Shown here piece after piece: positions 11,241 to 23,105 of a stretch of DNA of 64,000 nt. The translations under genes and the position numbers were made by a program. The first letter of the stretch is position 1. Every line of letters begins with the position of its first letter. The notes below the pieces were generated by a model, which saw nothing but the letters and a program-made list of their open reading frames with translations, was not told the origin of the DNA and ran no database searches. The stretch spans positions 2,728,001 through 2,792,000 of the forward strand of contig JAVHKY010000029.1 in the NCBI GenBank assembly GCA_035079385.1, in the 5' to 3' direction. This DNA is from Aspidiotus rigidus (taxonomy: Eukaryota; Arthropoda; Insecta; Hemiptera; Diaspididae).

Positions 11241-14200
11241 ATGAATTGGCAAATACTTGACGTAGACGATTCTAATTTTGAGTGTGAAATAATAACGATT
11301 ACCGTTTGCCCCGATGATGTGCCATCTGCCGAGACGTCTTGTGATGCCCCTGTAAAGGTCTCTCCCGTTATCGAGAATCGAGAAGAAAAAGAGATTTCAT
11401 TGGAGCAAAGAAACTGCCTTATTAACTTATTCGAACAACTGAAAACGGAAAACCCAGCTGTTTCTGATGAGGAAGCTGCTTCTACTCTTTCTCATGAAAC
11501 AGGTATATGTTACTCTATCCGTACGTCGATTATAAAGTTCCTGTGATACTGAACGCTTGTTTATTTCACACAGGTATCGAACACGATTCAGTTTGGGCGA
11601 TTATTACTCGATATCTACTGGACCGTTCTGAATCTTCAAGTGACGTCCCATCTACAACAAATACGTGTAGTCCTACTGCGAAAATTTATCCTGTTATTAA
11701 GAATCGAAAAGGGAAGAGGATTTCATTGGTGCAAAAAAAGGCCATTATAAACTTATTTGAGGAACTGCGGTTGAAAAAGCCAGCTGTTTCTAAGAAGGAA
11801 GCAGCTTCAACTGTGTCTCAAAAAACAGGTACGTGTTGAGCACGTTCTAGACAATTAGTGTTGTTGACTTTACAACAAGAATTGAGGCAGAGATCGTGCA
11901 TCAAAAATATCGAAGTGATATTAATTTTCTAATGCCTTCTTTGATATTAATTTACATCCTTCAGGAAAATAATATTGTTTTATGATTCGATTCGTGAAAT
12001 TCCAAAATGATACCAAGTAGAGAACGGAACAAAAAGTCTTTTGGTTTTCGGATTTTTCAGTTATCGATTGTTGGGTCCGATTCAAAATTTTTCCTCCCGG
12101 AGTTTCGCTTCTTGGTACAAGAAAGTTTTCTATCGGATTTTGGTTTTTGTTCTAGTTTTTGCGGCGTTTTTATTTTTCGAGTTTTTTCTTCATTAACAGT
12201 TCGAGAGCTACGGTTCGTAGCTACTTAGCGTAATTCGGCATTTTCATGAAAAGTTCGGTCACTTCACGAAATGCGGTCAAAGATTTTTTACGGTATCTGA
12301 CCGACGTGTTGGTTATTTCATAAACTGTCCATTTTATTTGTGGCCGATAGTATACAAAGCATCTTAACGGTATGTGACCGGGTGTCTGTTCATTTCATGA
12401 AATAGGGTACTTTCTTAATATTCACATTCATTTAGTTATCGGTACCTTGAAACGAGTCAGCTGTTATCTTATCTGTTTCTGTTGAAATACATTTAGAGTG
12501 AATCACGATTGTCGGTCTTGTCACAGATTTTTTTTATCAATGAGAAAAGCTGTGGCTAAAACTACTAACGATCGGGGTTTCTCAAAATTTCATTGCAAAT
12601 CCCGTTGAACATTTGATATCCCCATGGAATAATTACCGGTATCTTGTATGAAAGACACATTAGAATCAATGCGGTTTCTCAATTTATGGCCAGATATACC
12701 AGACGAAGTCATACTCGAGCGAGTAATACAATCGGAGTAATTTACAATAGCCACAGAAATTTTGTAAATTACTCCGATTGTATTACTCGCTTGAGTATGA
12801 CTTCGTCTGGAAAGACACATTACTTACGTGCGGAAATAATATTAGAAGAGGGAAAATTTTACCACCTCGTTGTTCATGAAATGATTAAAAAATGGGTCAG
12901 AAGTCTTTGTTATAGCATCCGACCGCATTTCATAAAACGAACGGGCCTTTCATAAAAAATGCTAAATCATGCTAAGTTGCTATGGCATATCCCGTTGGTA
13001 ATTGAATTTCAACGTGATCAGGAGAAATGGACCAAATTGATCTTTGTCTGCATGATCACTAATGATTGTGTAATCTACACTAATTTTGGCAGTTTTGACG
13101 AAAATTATTGTTTAGTAATTGTTTGAAAATGTGGAATGAAAATAAATTGAAATTTTATGGTCTTTATTCCAGTTTTTTGTTAACATCATCTTTTCTATCA
13201 CTCTAGCAATCTCTTCTCTGGAGCGCTCTTTATGATTTCAATAGTTTCTTTTTTTTTGTGCTCACGTGGAGTTTCTCAATAGTTTACTGCTCCGCAATAT
13301 CAAGATGTTGACCTCAATCGAATAAAATGTGCTTTACACTATTTCATCAGCAATTTTTACAGTACATCAAGAATAAAAAGAAGTTTCTGTAATATTGAAG
13401 ACTATTTATTTCACACAGGTATTGGATATAATTCAGTTTGGACTATAATTACTCGATACCTGTTGGACCATGTCGATAAATCTGCCTGTGATTCGTCATC
13501 TACTGCAACCTCTTGTACTCCTGTTGACGTACTACCTCCTGCCACTCAACATCAAAAAGGGAAGAGGATTTCATTGTCGCAAAAAAATTGCATTTTAAAC
13601 TCATTTGAAGAACTAAGGTTGAAAAAGCCAGGTATTTTGAGAAAGGAAGCAGCTTCAACTCTTTCCCAAAGAACAGGTATATGATACAGTCTTTCATAAG
13701 CAACATTTGCAGTACATCAATAATGAAGAGAAGTTTCTGTAATATTGAAAGCTGTTCTTTCTTCGCAGGAATTGGATACAATTCAGTTTGGACCATTATT
13801 ACTCGGTACTTACTAGACCACGCTGCTGATTCTACCAGTGGTGCATCATCTACTAAAACTCCTTGTACTGCTGTAGATCTTGTTACCACGAATAAAAAAG
13901 GGAGAAGGATTTCATTAGCACAAAAAGAAAACGTTGTAAACTTATTTAAAGAACTAAAGATGAAAAACCTCGATATTACAAAAAAAGAAGCAGCTTTAAC
14001 TATTTCTCAAAAAACAGGTACTTGGTACAGTCTTCCAAAAAGCAACTTCTGGAGTAGAGAAACTTCTATAATATTGAAAGTTGTTTATTTCACGCAGGTA
14101 TTGGATACAACTCCGTTTGGACAATAATTCTTCGGTATTTACTCGGCAATGTTGATGAACCTCCCAGTGGTCTATCCCTTACCGCAGTTTCTTGTAATCC

Positions 14201-15820
14201 TGATGTAAGTCTCCCGCCTGTTACCAAAAATCCGAGCGGAAAAATCATTACATTGGAGCGACGAATTTGCGTTGTAAACTTATTTAAACAACTGAGGATT
14301 AACAAACCAGATATTTCAAAAAGGGAAGCAACGTCAATTATTTCACAAGAAATGGGTATGTGTTATAGTTGCTCATCAATAAATCTCAAGATATCAATAT
14401 TGAAGAGTTATTCCTGTAATATACTTATTTGATGCAGGTATTGGATACAAGTCAGTTTGGGCAATAATCAGTCGGTACCTATTGGACAATGTCATTCAAT
14501 CTCCCAATAGAAAACGTATACGTAAGTCACTTGTCGATAAAGTAGACTCTCCAACAAAAGAAGCAATAAGAAACAAGATTCAACCATACCTTTCTAATAA
14601 AGAGTCCATAAGTTTGAATAAACTGCTTACCGACGTTAATACTGACGATAGTCTTCCAAATTTCAAGCGCACCACTTTCTACAAGGTAAGAGAGAAATGA
14701 AATGCTTCAGTATTACTGTGTAGTTCTACAAACGAAAATTTGTGAACTTTGTGATCTAACATATTCATTCAATCTATATTTTTCATTCAGCTCTTGCAAG
14801 CTCTTGGTTTACAATTCCAAAAGATTGGTAAGCAGTGTGTGCTGTTGCCACCTTCTACTGCTGTGGGTCGCTCTCCTGTTACAAAGAATCCAAAGACAAA
14901 AATCATTTCAACAGAGCAGAGAAACTGTATCCTTAACTTATGTAAGGAACTAAAGAAGAAAAACCCCGATATTTCAAAAACGGAAGCAGCTTCAACTCTT
15001 TCAAAAAAAACAGGTACATGTTACAGTCTTCCAACAGCAATTTCTTTAGTATAACAATTTCCTTGAAAGAAAAATTCCTATAATTGAAAGCTTTCAATTT
15101 CTTGCAGGCATTCCATATAATTCAGTTTGCACAATAATCAATCGGTATTTACTGGACCCTATTAAATCTTCTGGTGGTGCACCCTCTACTGCAACTATGT
15201 CTATTCCTGCTGCAGTTCTCTTTCCTGTTACTAAAAATCCTAGAGGAAAAATCATTACATTGGAGCGAAGAATTTGCGTTGTCAACTTATTTAAACAACT
15301 GAAGATAAAGAACCCATTTATTTCAAAAAAGGAAGCAACGTCAATTATATCACAAGAAATGGGTACGTGTTGTAGTTGCTCATCAACAAATTTCAGTAGG
15401 TCCATATTGAAGAGTTATTCCTGTAATATTGAAAGGTACTTATTTTATGCAGGTATTGGACACAAGTCAGTTTGGGCAATAATCAATCAGTACCTATTAG
15501 ACAAGGTCATTCAACCTCCCAATAGAAAACGTATACGTAAGTCACTTGTAGATGAAGTGGACTCTTCAATGAAAGAAGCAATAAGGAACAAGATTGAATT
15601 ATACTTTTCTAATGAAGAGAGCCCAAGTTTAAATAAACTACTTGCCAACGTTAATGCTGACGATAGTCTTCCAAATTTCAAGCGCTCCACTTTCTACAAG
15701 GTAAGAGAGAAATCAAATGCTTCAGTATTACATACTAAATTTGTTGTTGATTCAATCTATTTTTCTTTTATACAGCTCTTGAAAGCTCTTGGTTTACAAT
15801 TTCAAAAAGGTTTCAATTAA
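11241..15820 (+). CDS. Ten-exon gene encoding tandem transposase-like HTH modules (exon array)
   Basis: Predicted join: 11241-11502, 11574-11828, 13419-13676, 13769-14017, 14098-14355, 14438-14685, 14791-15013, 15108-15362, 15453-15700, 15776-15820. These give one continuous 2301 nt frame (766 aa plus stop). Module A (ISLxQK..INLFEELKxKNPxISKKEAASTLSQKTG, intron, IGYxSVWxIIxRYLLD) occurs seven times, each split by a phase-1 intron. Module B (KRIRKSLVD...EAIRNKI...SLNKLLxxVNxDDSLPNFKRxTFYK, phase-0 intron, LLxALGLQFQK) occurs twice. The order is A5-B-A2-B. A then B resembles the paired HTH DNA-binding region at the N-terminus of Tc1/mariner/IS630-type transposases of arthropods, but no DDE domain follows. 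Exon 1 starts at ATG 11241 (MNWQILDVDD). Donors (CAG|GTAYGTG, AAG|GTAAGAG) and acceptors (TTTCACACAG) are good. Function unknown; a domesticated multi-HTH DNA-binding protein is my inference. Confidence 0.75.
12699..12810. repeat. Near-perfect hairpin (49 bp arms) in intron 2 of the HTH-array gene
   Basis: The left arm from 12699 (CCAGACGAAGTCATACTCG...) and the right arm ending at 12810 are reverse complements over 49 bp with one mismatch, with a ~14 bp loop. The 12-mer AAAGACACATTA flanks the hairpin as a direct repeat (12651 and 12811). It lies in the 1590 bp intron 2. It may be a small MITE or palindromic insertion; the flanking repeat is not immediately adjacent on the left. Confidence 0.65.
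13419..15820 (+). repeat. Tandem exon-intron duplication units (~340 bp) and a 1.01 kb block duplication
   Basis: Exon starts at 13419, 13769, 14098, 14438, then 15108 and 15453, are spaced 329-350 bp. The introns share sequence too (TTTCTGTAATATTGAAAG before each acceptor). Exon pair 5-6 (14098-14685) is repeated as exon pair 8-9 (15108-15700) with a ~1010 bp offset and high identity, including the CCAATAGAAAACGTATACG stretch. This shows a second, later duplication of a block. Confidence 0.8.
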
Positions 15821-17819
15821 AGATGTCATAACTATGTATCTACAAGTCTCATACTACAGCGGTGATTGAGTTCAGGTACGTTCACAAGGATCATGAAGAA
15901 ATTTAATCTTGGGGATGAGAATATTTTAAGAATATATTTTTTGCATAATGTTGAAATGAAGAATAAAATTTTTTCTGTATCGGACAAAACATAGCTTGCC
16001 GGTCAAATAACCGACAAAACATGACCCAATAAAACAATCTTTTGGGCATTTCAGGTTTGTCGAGGTTTGTGTATTGCCTTCTCGTTCATGGCAACATCAA
16101 AATACTAATTGACAAGCGCCAAAATTTTCGGATTACTTGCATTGCTTCTGTGAAACAAGTCTCATCATTGGGGTTACAGACTGGTTTCATGGATGATTGA
16201 AATTGGAGAGAGATCCTGTGGGCGGCCATTGCGCTATTTGATTGGTAGGCCTATTGTTGAATAGTTCCAAAATCCTGTAATATTTTTCTAAAATGTATCC
16301 ATTTGCGCTTGTGTTGAAATTTGAACTTACAAGATTCAACTCTCTAGGTTTTTATAATACCTCAATATTTATTCAAACCCAATTTCTATTATGATCTATT
16401 TTTTATTTGCATTAAAAATTTGAATAATTGTTTCACATACATTTATGAGTTTCTGTAGTTTCTTGAAATATGTACATACTGAAAGTGTGAAGCCAAGTTT
16501 GGGGTCAACTTAGCTCCAGCACTAAAATCTTTAAATTCTTATAAAGTCTTACCAAACACGTGACTTAATGATCAAAATTGGTCAGTTTTTTGAGATCCAC
16601 TGTCTGATACATATCAAGTGATTTTGTTTTGTGAAACTTCTTTGTTATAGTAGAGTTTTATTTGGTTTGATATTTTGAAAAATTTCAGTTCTTGGGCGTT
16701 TGTTAGTCAGTTGCAGTTGCCTTCTATGTAATCAAATGATTTGAGATTATTTGAAGACCTGTAACCCAGCATATATTATAAAACAACAAAACCAGCAAAA
16801 ACTAGCTTGTGCATAAGAATAATTCCAGTCAGTGAGATTGCGATGAACGTTCCTAGAATCCAAACTACTCTCAAAGTTTAGGTACAAGATGGTATTACTA
16901 CAGCAATGTTCAACAAGGGCTAACTTATGCTTCAAATTCCAGATTTTTGCATTGGAGCGCTAGCTGAAAGTCACCGGCATTGTTTTGTACTTTGTTATCT
17001 TATTATTTGGTTGTTTAAATATATATTCATTCTTATAATTAGCATTATTGTTTTTCCAGTTTGTGTTGTCTCAAATTATGGATTTTGTTCCTTATGAGTA
17101 AACTCTATCTTGAGATATACGAGTCAATATTAATATTTTGTAGAATTATAACTTTGTGTACGTTTAACTTAATTTGGAAATATATATAAATAATTTTCAT
17201 ACTCGACTTTTTGTGGTTTATTCCTTCTCCTCATTTGAGGGTTTGAGAAATACTGCGGATATCTGGTTTTTGTATTTAGTGATAGCATGTGAAACAATCA
17301 CTAAGCTTATAACAATTACTGTGAATATTATCAACCTTTAGAACATGGGTATTGTTTACCAACGCAGATATCCTCTCAGAGGAAATGTCTATGAAGTCAG
17401 AAAACCAGGTAAGATCAGATACATTGAAGAAAACCAATAAAGTTGGTGAAAAAGATAATAACATTTTCTTCATTTATTCAACTTCAATGTGTTATACGTT
17501 CTTTACTTTTGGGGAACCAGTTCTCTGATGGTTTTTTGAGAAAATCGCAGTGGCAAAAAACTTGGAAAAATTTCGACTCAACTATAGTCAGTTGACCAAG
17601 TCATCGATTTTTATTAGGTCAATGATTGAGCCTAATTCTAATGTTTTTTAAAGGAGTTGATAAGAACCAATATTTTTTGTTTTAGGTATCTGTGTTACTA
17701 CCGAATGAAAAAAGGAGTCTTAGTATAGGCACCAATGAGACTGGAAGAAGGGTTCTCAGTGGGCAAAATATCCTTGGGTTTGAAGTTTGTTATCAATTTT
17801 ACAGCCTTTCCAAAATGTG
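15821..17819. other. No gene recognised (3' flank of HTH-array gene)
   Basis: Follows the stop codon of the HTH-array gene and probably begins with its 3'UTR. No coding exon recognised on either strand as far as the T-run at 17820. Confidence 0.45.
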
Positions 17820-17945
17820 TTTTTTTTTTTTTTTTTTTTTTCTCTTGTGAGGACGAGAACAAGACGGCTTCCTTAACAAAGTCAAATGAAGAATTCAGGA
17901 GACCTTTTTTATGGGTCGAATTTGGTTTCGATATTGAGAAGTCAG
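17820..17945 (+). repeat. Poly-T run plus copy of an 'acggcttcc' dispersed repeat
   Basis: A ~20 nt T-run is followed by GACGGCTTCCTTAACAAAGT and then gaagaattcaggagacc. Related sequence occurs at 30434-30510 (plus) and around 27200-27330 and 27420-27460 (minus). The short open frames in it are repeat shadows. Confidence 0.45.
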
Positions 17946-18821
17946 TTTAATATTGGGTTCTGACACCTCTGCCTATCTCCTTGGTGAGCCTAATGACTTC
18001 AAACTGGAGACTGGGTGGCGGAGTAAATTTTTCTCAAGGGGCTGGCAGTTTTTTCCCCTAATTTTTTATCTCATCCTATTGCTAAATCGAGCATCTTTTC
18101 ATTTTTTCTACTTTTTTGTGAAGGAGAGGCATTGCCCCATACTTTTCATCTGCCCCCGCTAGTTACTACCTTTGTACAGCGTTAATCAAAATTCATCCAA
18201 GACCTTGCGATAGGGTAGTTGAATCCTGCCTCTGCTCTTGAATCAAAACTTTAGTTTCCTTCCTCTACACAGCAGCGCCCTTGTTCTCCTATTGAATAGA
18301 AATTTCTTCTATTCGCCTATCTTTAGATAGTTCGCGACTTGAAATTTTTTCTATTCTCCAATCAGGTCAAGAACACCTTGACATTAATCTTTCCGAGTTT
18401 CCTTCCTCCATATGGTTGATGCCTTGAAATTTCTTCATCCCTCGTATGATTCGAAGGCTTTTTGTGCAGTGTTGACCCAAGTTATGTTACAAGCTTGGTA
18501 GAGGAAGATTTCTCAAAAATCTCTCCACCTTGACTTGGTTAGAGAATGGAAAAATTTCAAGTCGCAAACTATCTACCGACCTTTTTCCTCCGACTGCCCA
18601 ATGTTACTAATATCGATTGTGATAAGAAAGGCCTCACGATCTAAGCTCGAAATTCAGATAATTCTCTTCTCCGTAAACCAATCCTAATTTAATTCCGAAA
18701 ATGCAAACACTAAAGCTCGACGAACAATCAACGAAATAGAGAAAGTAATTTGGGATGGTTTACGGGGAAACATTGATTATTATAAAATTATATTAGAACG
18801 GCAATAGAAGAATACAACATT
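17946..18821. other. No gene recognised
   Basis: 3' flank of the GMC oxidoreductase gene. It contains loosely repeated phrases such as TCGCGACTTGAAATTTTT and TTGAAATTTCTTC on one strand and GGAAAAATTTCAAG on the other, related to the degenerate GA-rich repeat family. No coding exon seen. Confidence 0.4.
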
Positions 18822-20699
18822 TTACATCATTAACATACTGCGGTCTACATTATCACTTTTCTTAAGCCATTCAGCCTTGATCATATCAGCCGCTTTTTCT
18901 CCGACCATCATACATGGAATATTTGTATTGCCTGCCGGAACATTTGGAATGACGGAAGCATCCGCCACTCGTAACCCAGTTACTCCATACACTTTGAGGG
19001 TAGGGTCCACAACGGCTGTTGAGTCGTGTTTCGGGCCCATTTTACAAGTACCCACGTGATGGAGACCCGACATTGTCATGTGACGTACAATACACTCCCA
19101 AGAACCGTCGCACTCGTTAATTTCTAATTTCATCAATTTTATATTTTCCTTTGTAAAACTTTTTGTTCGATTAAGTTTCATCAAGAAATCAATTCCGGCC
19201 ATTGCTTTTCGTTTGATTTGACTAAAGATTTCCGGATCGGCCGGATAGTGCATATCCACTCCAACGGGTGTAAAAGGATCTACACTTTTTAAATAAACCC
19301 GACCGAGGAGGATAGGTTTCAATACAAACATTAGAGGAATTAGGAGATAATCGCTCTGGATATTCATCATCAGATCGACAATTTCTGGTTTTATTCTGCG
19401 AGCTGTACCAAGACGCGTGATGGCGGGGGATTGTCCTTTTAATATGTCAAAAGTAAATTCTATATCGGCTAGATTGTTAGTCAGTTTTTTCACAGAATCA
19501 TAATACAGAATAGTATCTTGACCACCCGCATTAACACGTTTTGTCAAAAAGTTGTAAAGATTATCTGCATCTGAGGCGTCAAGATGCACCTTTTGCGTCG
19601 GTGTGTGAGAAAATATTCCTCCCAAGAACAAGAGATGATCTTGTAAATTAGAACCCACATTCAATTCTTGTATCACTTTTAAACCAAGATCTTCTAAGGA
19701 TTTTTTTGGACCAATTCCAGAGAGCATCAATAATTGTGGTGAATTGAACGCGCCGGCTGATAGAATAACCTCCTTATTAGCCATTATATCGATGTCGACA
19801 TCATTCTTCCGAATAGTGACTCCATAAGCTTGTCGTAGATCATCGATTAATATCTTAGTTACAAAGGCGTTTTTCATAACGTACAAATTTTCACGTTCCT
19901 TTATAGGAGACAAATAAGACCTAGCTGTGCTCTGTCTAATGCCATTTGCAAGTGTACCCAACAATTTTCCAACTCCATTGATTGCTTTCACTGAAAGATC
20001 CTCCACGAATGGTACGCCCGCTTCTGAAGCGCCTCGGTTGAGCAGTTTGAAAAGCCGGAGGTAGGCTTCTCGTGTTTCGTTCGCTCCGTAGTATTCAATC
20101 CGTTGATAGCCGGAGACACCGTGATTTCCGTTATGACGGAGAATTGGAGGTTCGACGTTTTCCACTTTTTTAAAATACGGTAACAAGTTTGCGTAATTCC
20201 AGCCTTCATTTCCAGCCTCGGCCCATGTATCGTAGTCTCGTGGACTGCCGCGCGCATAAACCATACCGTTTATAGACGTCGATCCTCCCAGTATTCTGCC
20301 GTGCAGGATGCAACATCGGTTATCGATTTGTCCGCGACACAATTCGGCAGATTCGTCGGCCAAGTGCTCGTAAACGTATTTTGATTTCCATAACGAATAA
20401 GCTAGGGAGGGAATGTCTGATTCGATGGGAGGATCGTCTCCAGCCTCGATGAGCAATGTATTCCAGTATGGAACTTCGGTTAAGCGATTGGCGACGATAG
20501 ACCCGCTTGCGCCAGCGCCCACAACGATGAAATCGAACTTGACTGATCGCAAGTCGTCGTTATTGACATCAGCGGGATATGGTGATGTGATATCGCAGGT
20601 TGAATTCAACAGACTGAGTATAAGTTGATTGAATATCGCTCGGTAGACGCCGACGCTGTTTGGAGGACACGCTTCTGTGCAACCTGTACTCGATGTCAT
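18822..20699 (-). CDS. GMC-family FAD oxidoreductase (glucose dehydrogenase-like)
   Basis: A 625-residue glucose-methanol-choline oxidoreductase, a flavoenzyme oxidising an alcohol or sugar; in insects these act in cuticle, immunity, development or hormone metabolism. Visible features: FAD dinucleotide motif GAGASG (61-66) with the acidic E85 of IEAGD; GMC signature 1 GGSTSINGMVYARG (138-151); signature 2 GAFNSPQLLMLSGIG (316-330); C-terminal LHHVGTCKMG, where H547 aligns with the catalytic His; and NTNIP, where N593 takes the second catalytic position as is common in the family. The C-terminal ADASVIPNVPAGN block is typical. The N-terminus has a moderately hydrophobic stretch but no clear signal peptide. 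The CDS is uninterrupted; a TAATTTTCAG acceptor just upstream suggests a 5'UTR intron. The substrate cannot be inferred. Confidence 0.93.
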   Translation of the reverse strand: MTSSTGCTEACPPNSVGVYRAIFNQLILSLLNSTCDITSPYPADVNNDDLRSVKFDFIVVGAGASGSIVANRLTEVPYWNTLLIEAGDDPPIESDIPSLAYSLWKSKYVYEHLADESAELCRGQIDNRCCILHGRILGGSTSINGMVYARGSPRDYDTWAEAGNEGWNYANLLPYFKKVENVEPPILRHNGNHGVSGYQRIEYYGANETREAYLRLFKLLNRGASEAGVPFVEDLSVKAINGVGKLLGTLANGIRQSTARSYLSPIKERENLYVMKNAFVTKILIDDLRQAYGVTIRKNDVDIDIMANKEVILSAGAFNSPQLLMLSGIGPKKSLEDLGLKVIQELNVGSNLQDHLLFLGGIFSHTPTQKVHLDASDADNLYNFLTKRVNAGGQDTILYYDSVKKLTNNLADIEFTFDILKGQSPAITRLGTARRIKPEIVDLMMNIQSDYLLIPLMFVLKPILLGRVYLKSVDPFTPVGVDMHYPADPEIFSQIKRKAMAGIDFLMKLNRTKSFTKENIKLMKLEINECDGSWECIVRHMTMSGLHHVGTCKMGPKHDSTAVVDPTLKVYGVTGLRVADASVIPNVPAGNTNIPCMMVGEKAADMIKAEWLKKSDNVDRSMLMM

Positions 20700-21162
20700 C
20701 GCTTCAATCTTGATTTTCTATCTGAAAATTAAGACGAATACACTTAACGAAGGGTGGAGATGAAACTTGAGAGGTTTTAAAAGTACGCTACCTATAATAT
20801 CGTCATGAGGGAGATTTAGATGTGTGATTTTTTGGGTTAGTCGTTCAGTTCAAACACGCCCAATGCCAACGATCAGCAATAAGGCCTGAAATAAATTTAA
20901 ATGAAATAGGGTTGAAAAAATCGACCTCTCTCTTCCTCTCTTGCCAATGTACAAAATATAAGAGCTACTGGCAAAAAAGAAGTTTGACTTCTGATCACTT
21001 GTAAGAGGTAGAAGGGGGAGCGAGAAAATGTTTTTCAGAGTCGTGAAAATACTATAGGATTAAAGCATTTAAAAAAATTGATTCTCTGGCAGAGCCAAAT
21101 GGATAAAAACATGTGTCATGTCTACTAGCGAGTGGGCTGTACAGTATCCTATGATTAACCTT

Positions 21163-21241
21163 TACGAAACCAGACCTAACATAAGCCTAACATACAGCAG
21201 TATAAAAACCTATACTAAACCACTTATAGATTACAAGGATA
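21163..21241 (+). repeat. Left arm of a dispersed inverted repeat
   Basis: CCTAACATACAGCAGTATAA followed by aaacctatactaaaccacttatagattacaag is repeated, reverse-complemented and ~90% identical by eye, at 23030-23105. Both translate to a similar peptide (ISLTYSSIKTYTK), which explains the short ORFs on opposite strands. The pair is ~1.8 kb apart and could be the ends of a decayed element. Confidence 0.6.
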
Positions 21242-23029
21242 AAGGGAGGTGTATAGAACTCGCAGATTCCAGAAACAGGCTCCAGGTCACTGTTAATGAC
21301 GTCATAGTTGGAGAGGCCTTGGGGTCACGGCTAATAACGTTATGGTTTATTATAAAGGAGGAGAAGAGATACAGTACACAAGACTACTGAGAGGTGGCGT
21401 AAAATCGCAAATTTTGGGATTATAGGGGCAAGGATTCAGGTCTTTTGGAACTCGCAAACTTTCAGAATCATGCCCAGAGTTCTTTTCGAGGGCGGGCTGA
21501 ATTAGGGACTAAGGTTCAGGAAACTTCAGGAAGGATATATTTTTCTGGAAGGAAGGGCGATTTGCTTCACTTTTGACAGACTTTCGAACTAAGTAAATTA
21601 GTCGCCTTGATAGAGGGTTCCACACGTTAACGCGAAAGTGCCTCTGCAAACTGAGAAGGGTCGAAAAATTTTTAGAGGGATCTAGGCTCATCCAACCCTG
21701 CTCTTCTCCCTTCAGCTACGTGTAGGGGCATTCAAGTCATTTTGGTTCCCTTCTGAAGAGAAAGTCTATTTATCCTCCTCCTGCTGCCTGGTCGACAAAT
21801 TTGATGTTAGATGAATGCATAGTAAATATTCAAAATAATTCACCAATATCCGTCTTTAGCTATAGACCTATAATCATGGGATCCAGGCCCAGTTTGAATT
21901 ATAGAAAGCTGGCTCAAAGTAATCGGAGTTATTGACACGTTTCATGTCTTTGCTTTGACCTCTCATCTCCCGTGCCCCGATTCAAGAATTTGCGTGCGCG
22001 TGCGTGCAGATGACCATGGAACTAATATACCCTTCTCTAAGGCTAAGTTACTATAAGTATCACTGGACTCCTGAAGGTGTTACAATTTATGATCCATGTA
22101 ATTCTTCAACGACGCCATGAACAATACTTACAACAACCAGAAATTTATCCTACTTTAGAATATTGATTGGTTTGGATTTGAATAAATTTATGAATACAAA
22201 AAATGAATTATAGATAGGGATGCAAACCACAAGATGGATTTTCAATTGAAATAATATCTTTGGTTCATGACATCCTTCCATTATATCTCCTTCCACGCCT
22301 GTTGATCAAAAGAAGGTGTACGTATTTAGTCGATCCAGTCATTAAAGGATATATCTCCCGTTGTACAGACTACTCGAATGAATTTGATTGTATTTTTCAC
22401 AATTCTTTTCTACTTCTAAAATGACTCAACATCCCTACGGCTCGTTGCAAATTGAGTTTGTGTAATTTAGCTATCATGCTATTAGATAGTACACTAGATA
22501 CGCGCCGCCTTAAGCGACCTAGATTACTGTTTTAAATGAATCAAATGTACCCTAAAATGCTAACGTATTGTTTTTAGACCTCTTATATAACACTCGTTGC
22601 ATACTTCTAAATATCTACACCTATGTAATAAGATAGTCGAAGTATAATATATGATGAAAAAAAAAAAAATTCTATCAATTCTAGGAGGGTACCGCAGCTT
22701 AGAAAACTAAATGTTTCTTATTCCACTTTTACACAGCCTGGCCTTCCCCCGAACATTATTTATTCTAGTTATAGTTTAAGGGTGTGCTTTACTCGTGAAA
22801 ATGTGCTCGTAAAACATGGTACCGAAAATCACATTTTACTGCTTGAATTTTTAACGGATCCTTTCTGAATAATTGAAATGTTTTCCAGAAAGGTCCAACC
22901 AGCAGTGCTATCGAAGCAGAATTAGCCCTGAGATGTGACCTTGCAAAATCATTCCTTATCTTTGTTACGAGGACAACCCACTCACGCCCGACAAGCGTCG
23001 CGTAGTGACCGCTGGCTTCAAACCTTGTA

Positions 23030-23105
23030 ATCTACAAGTAGTTTAGTATAGGTTTTTATGCTGCTGTATGTTAAGCTTATGTTAGGCTTGTTTCCTTGAA
23101 GGCTA
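23030..23105 (-). repeat. Right arm of a dispersed inverted repeat
   Basis: Reverse complement of 21163-21241 with a few substitutions (TACAGCAGCATAAAAACC on the minus strand). Sequence between the arms shows no recognisable transposase. Confidence 0.6.

Noticed and set aside
13500..13889. Minus-strand open frame of 129 codons across HTH-array exons 3-4
   Set aside because: It is the complement of the exons and crosses an intron; the sense frame has splice and repeat support.
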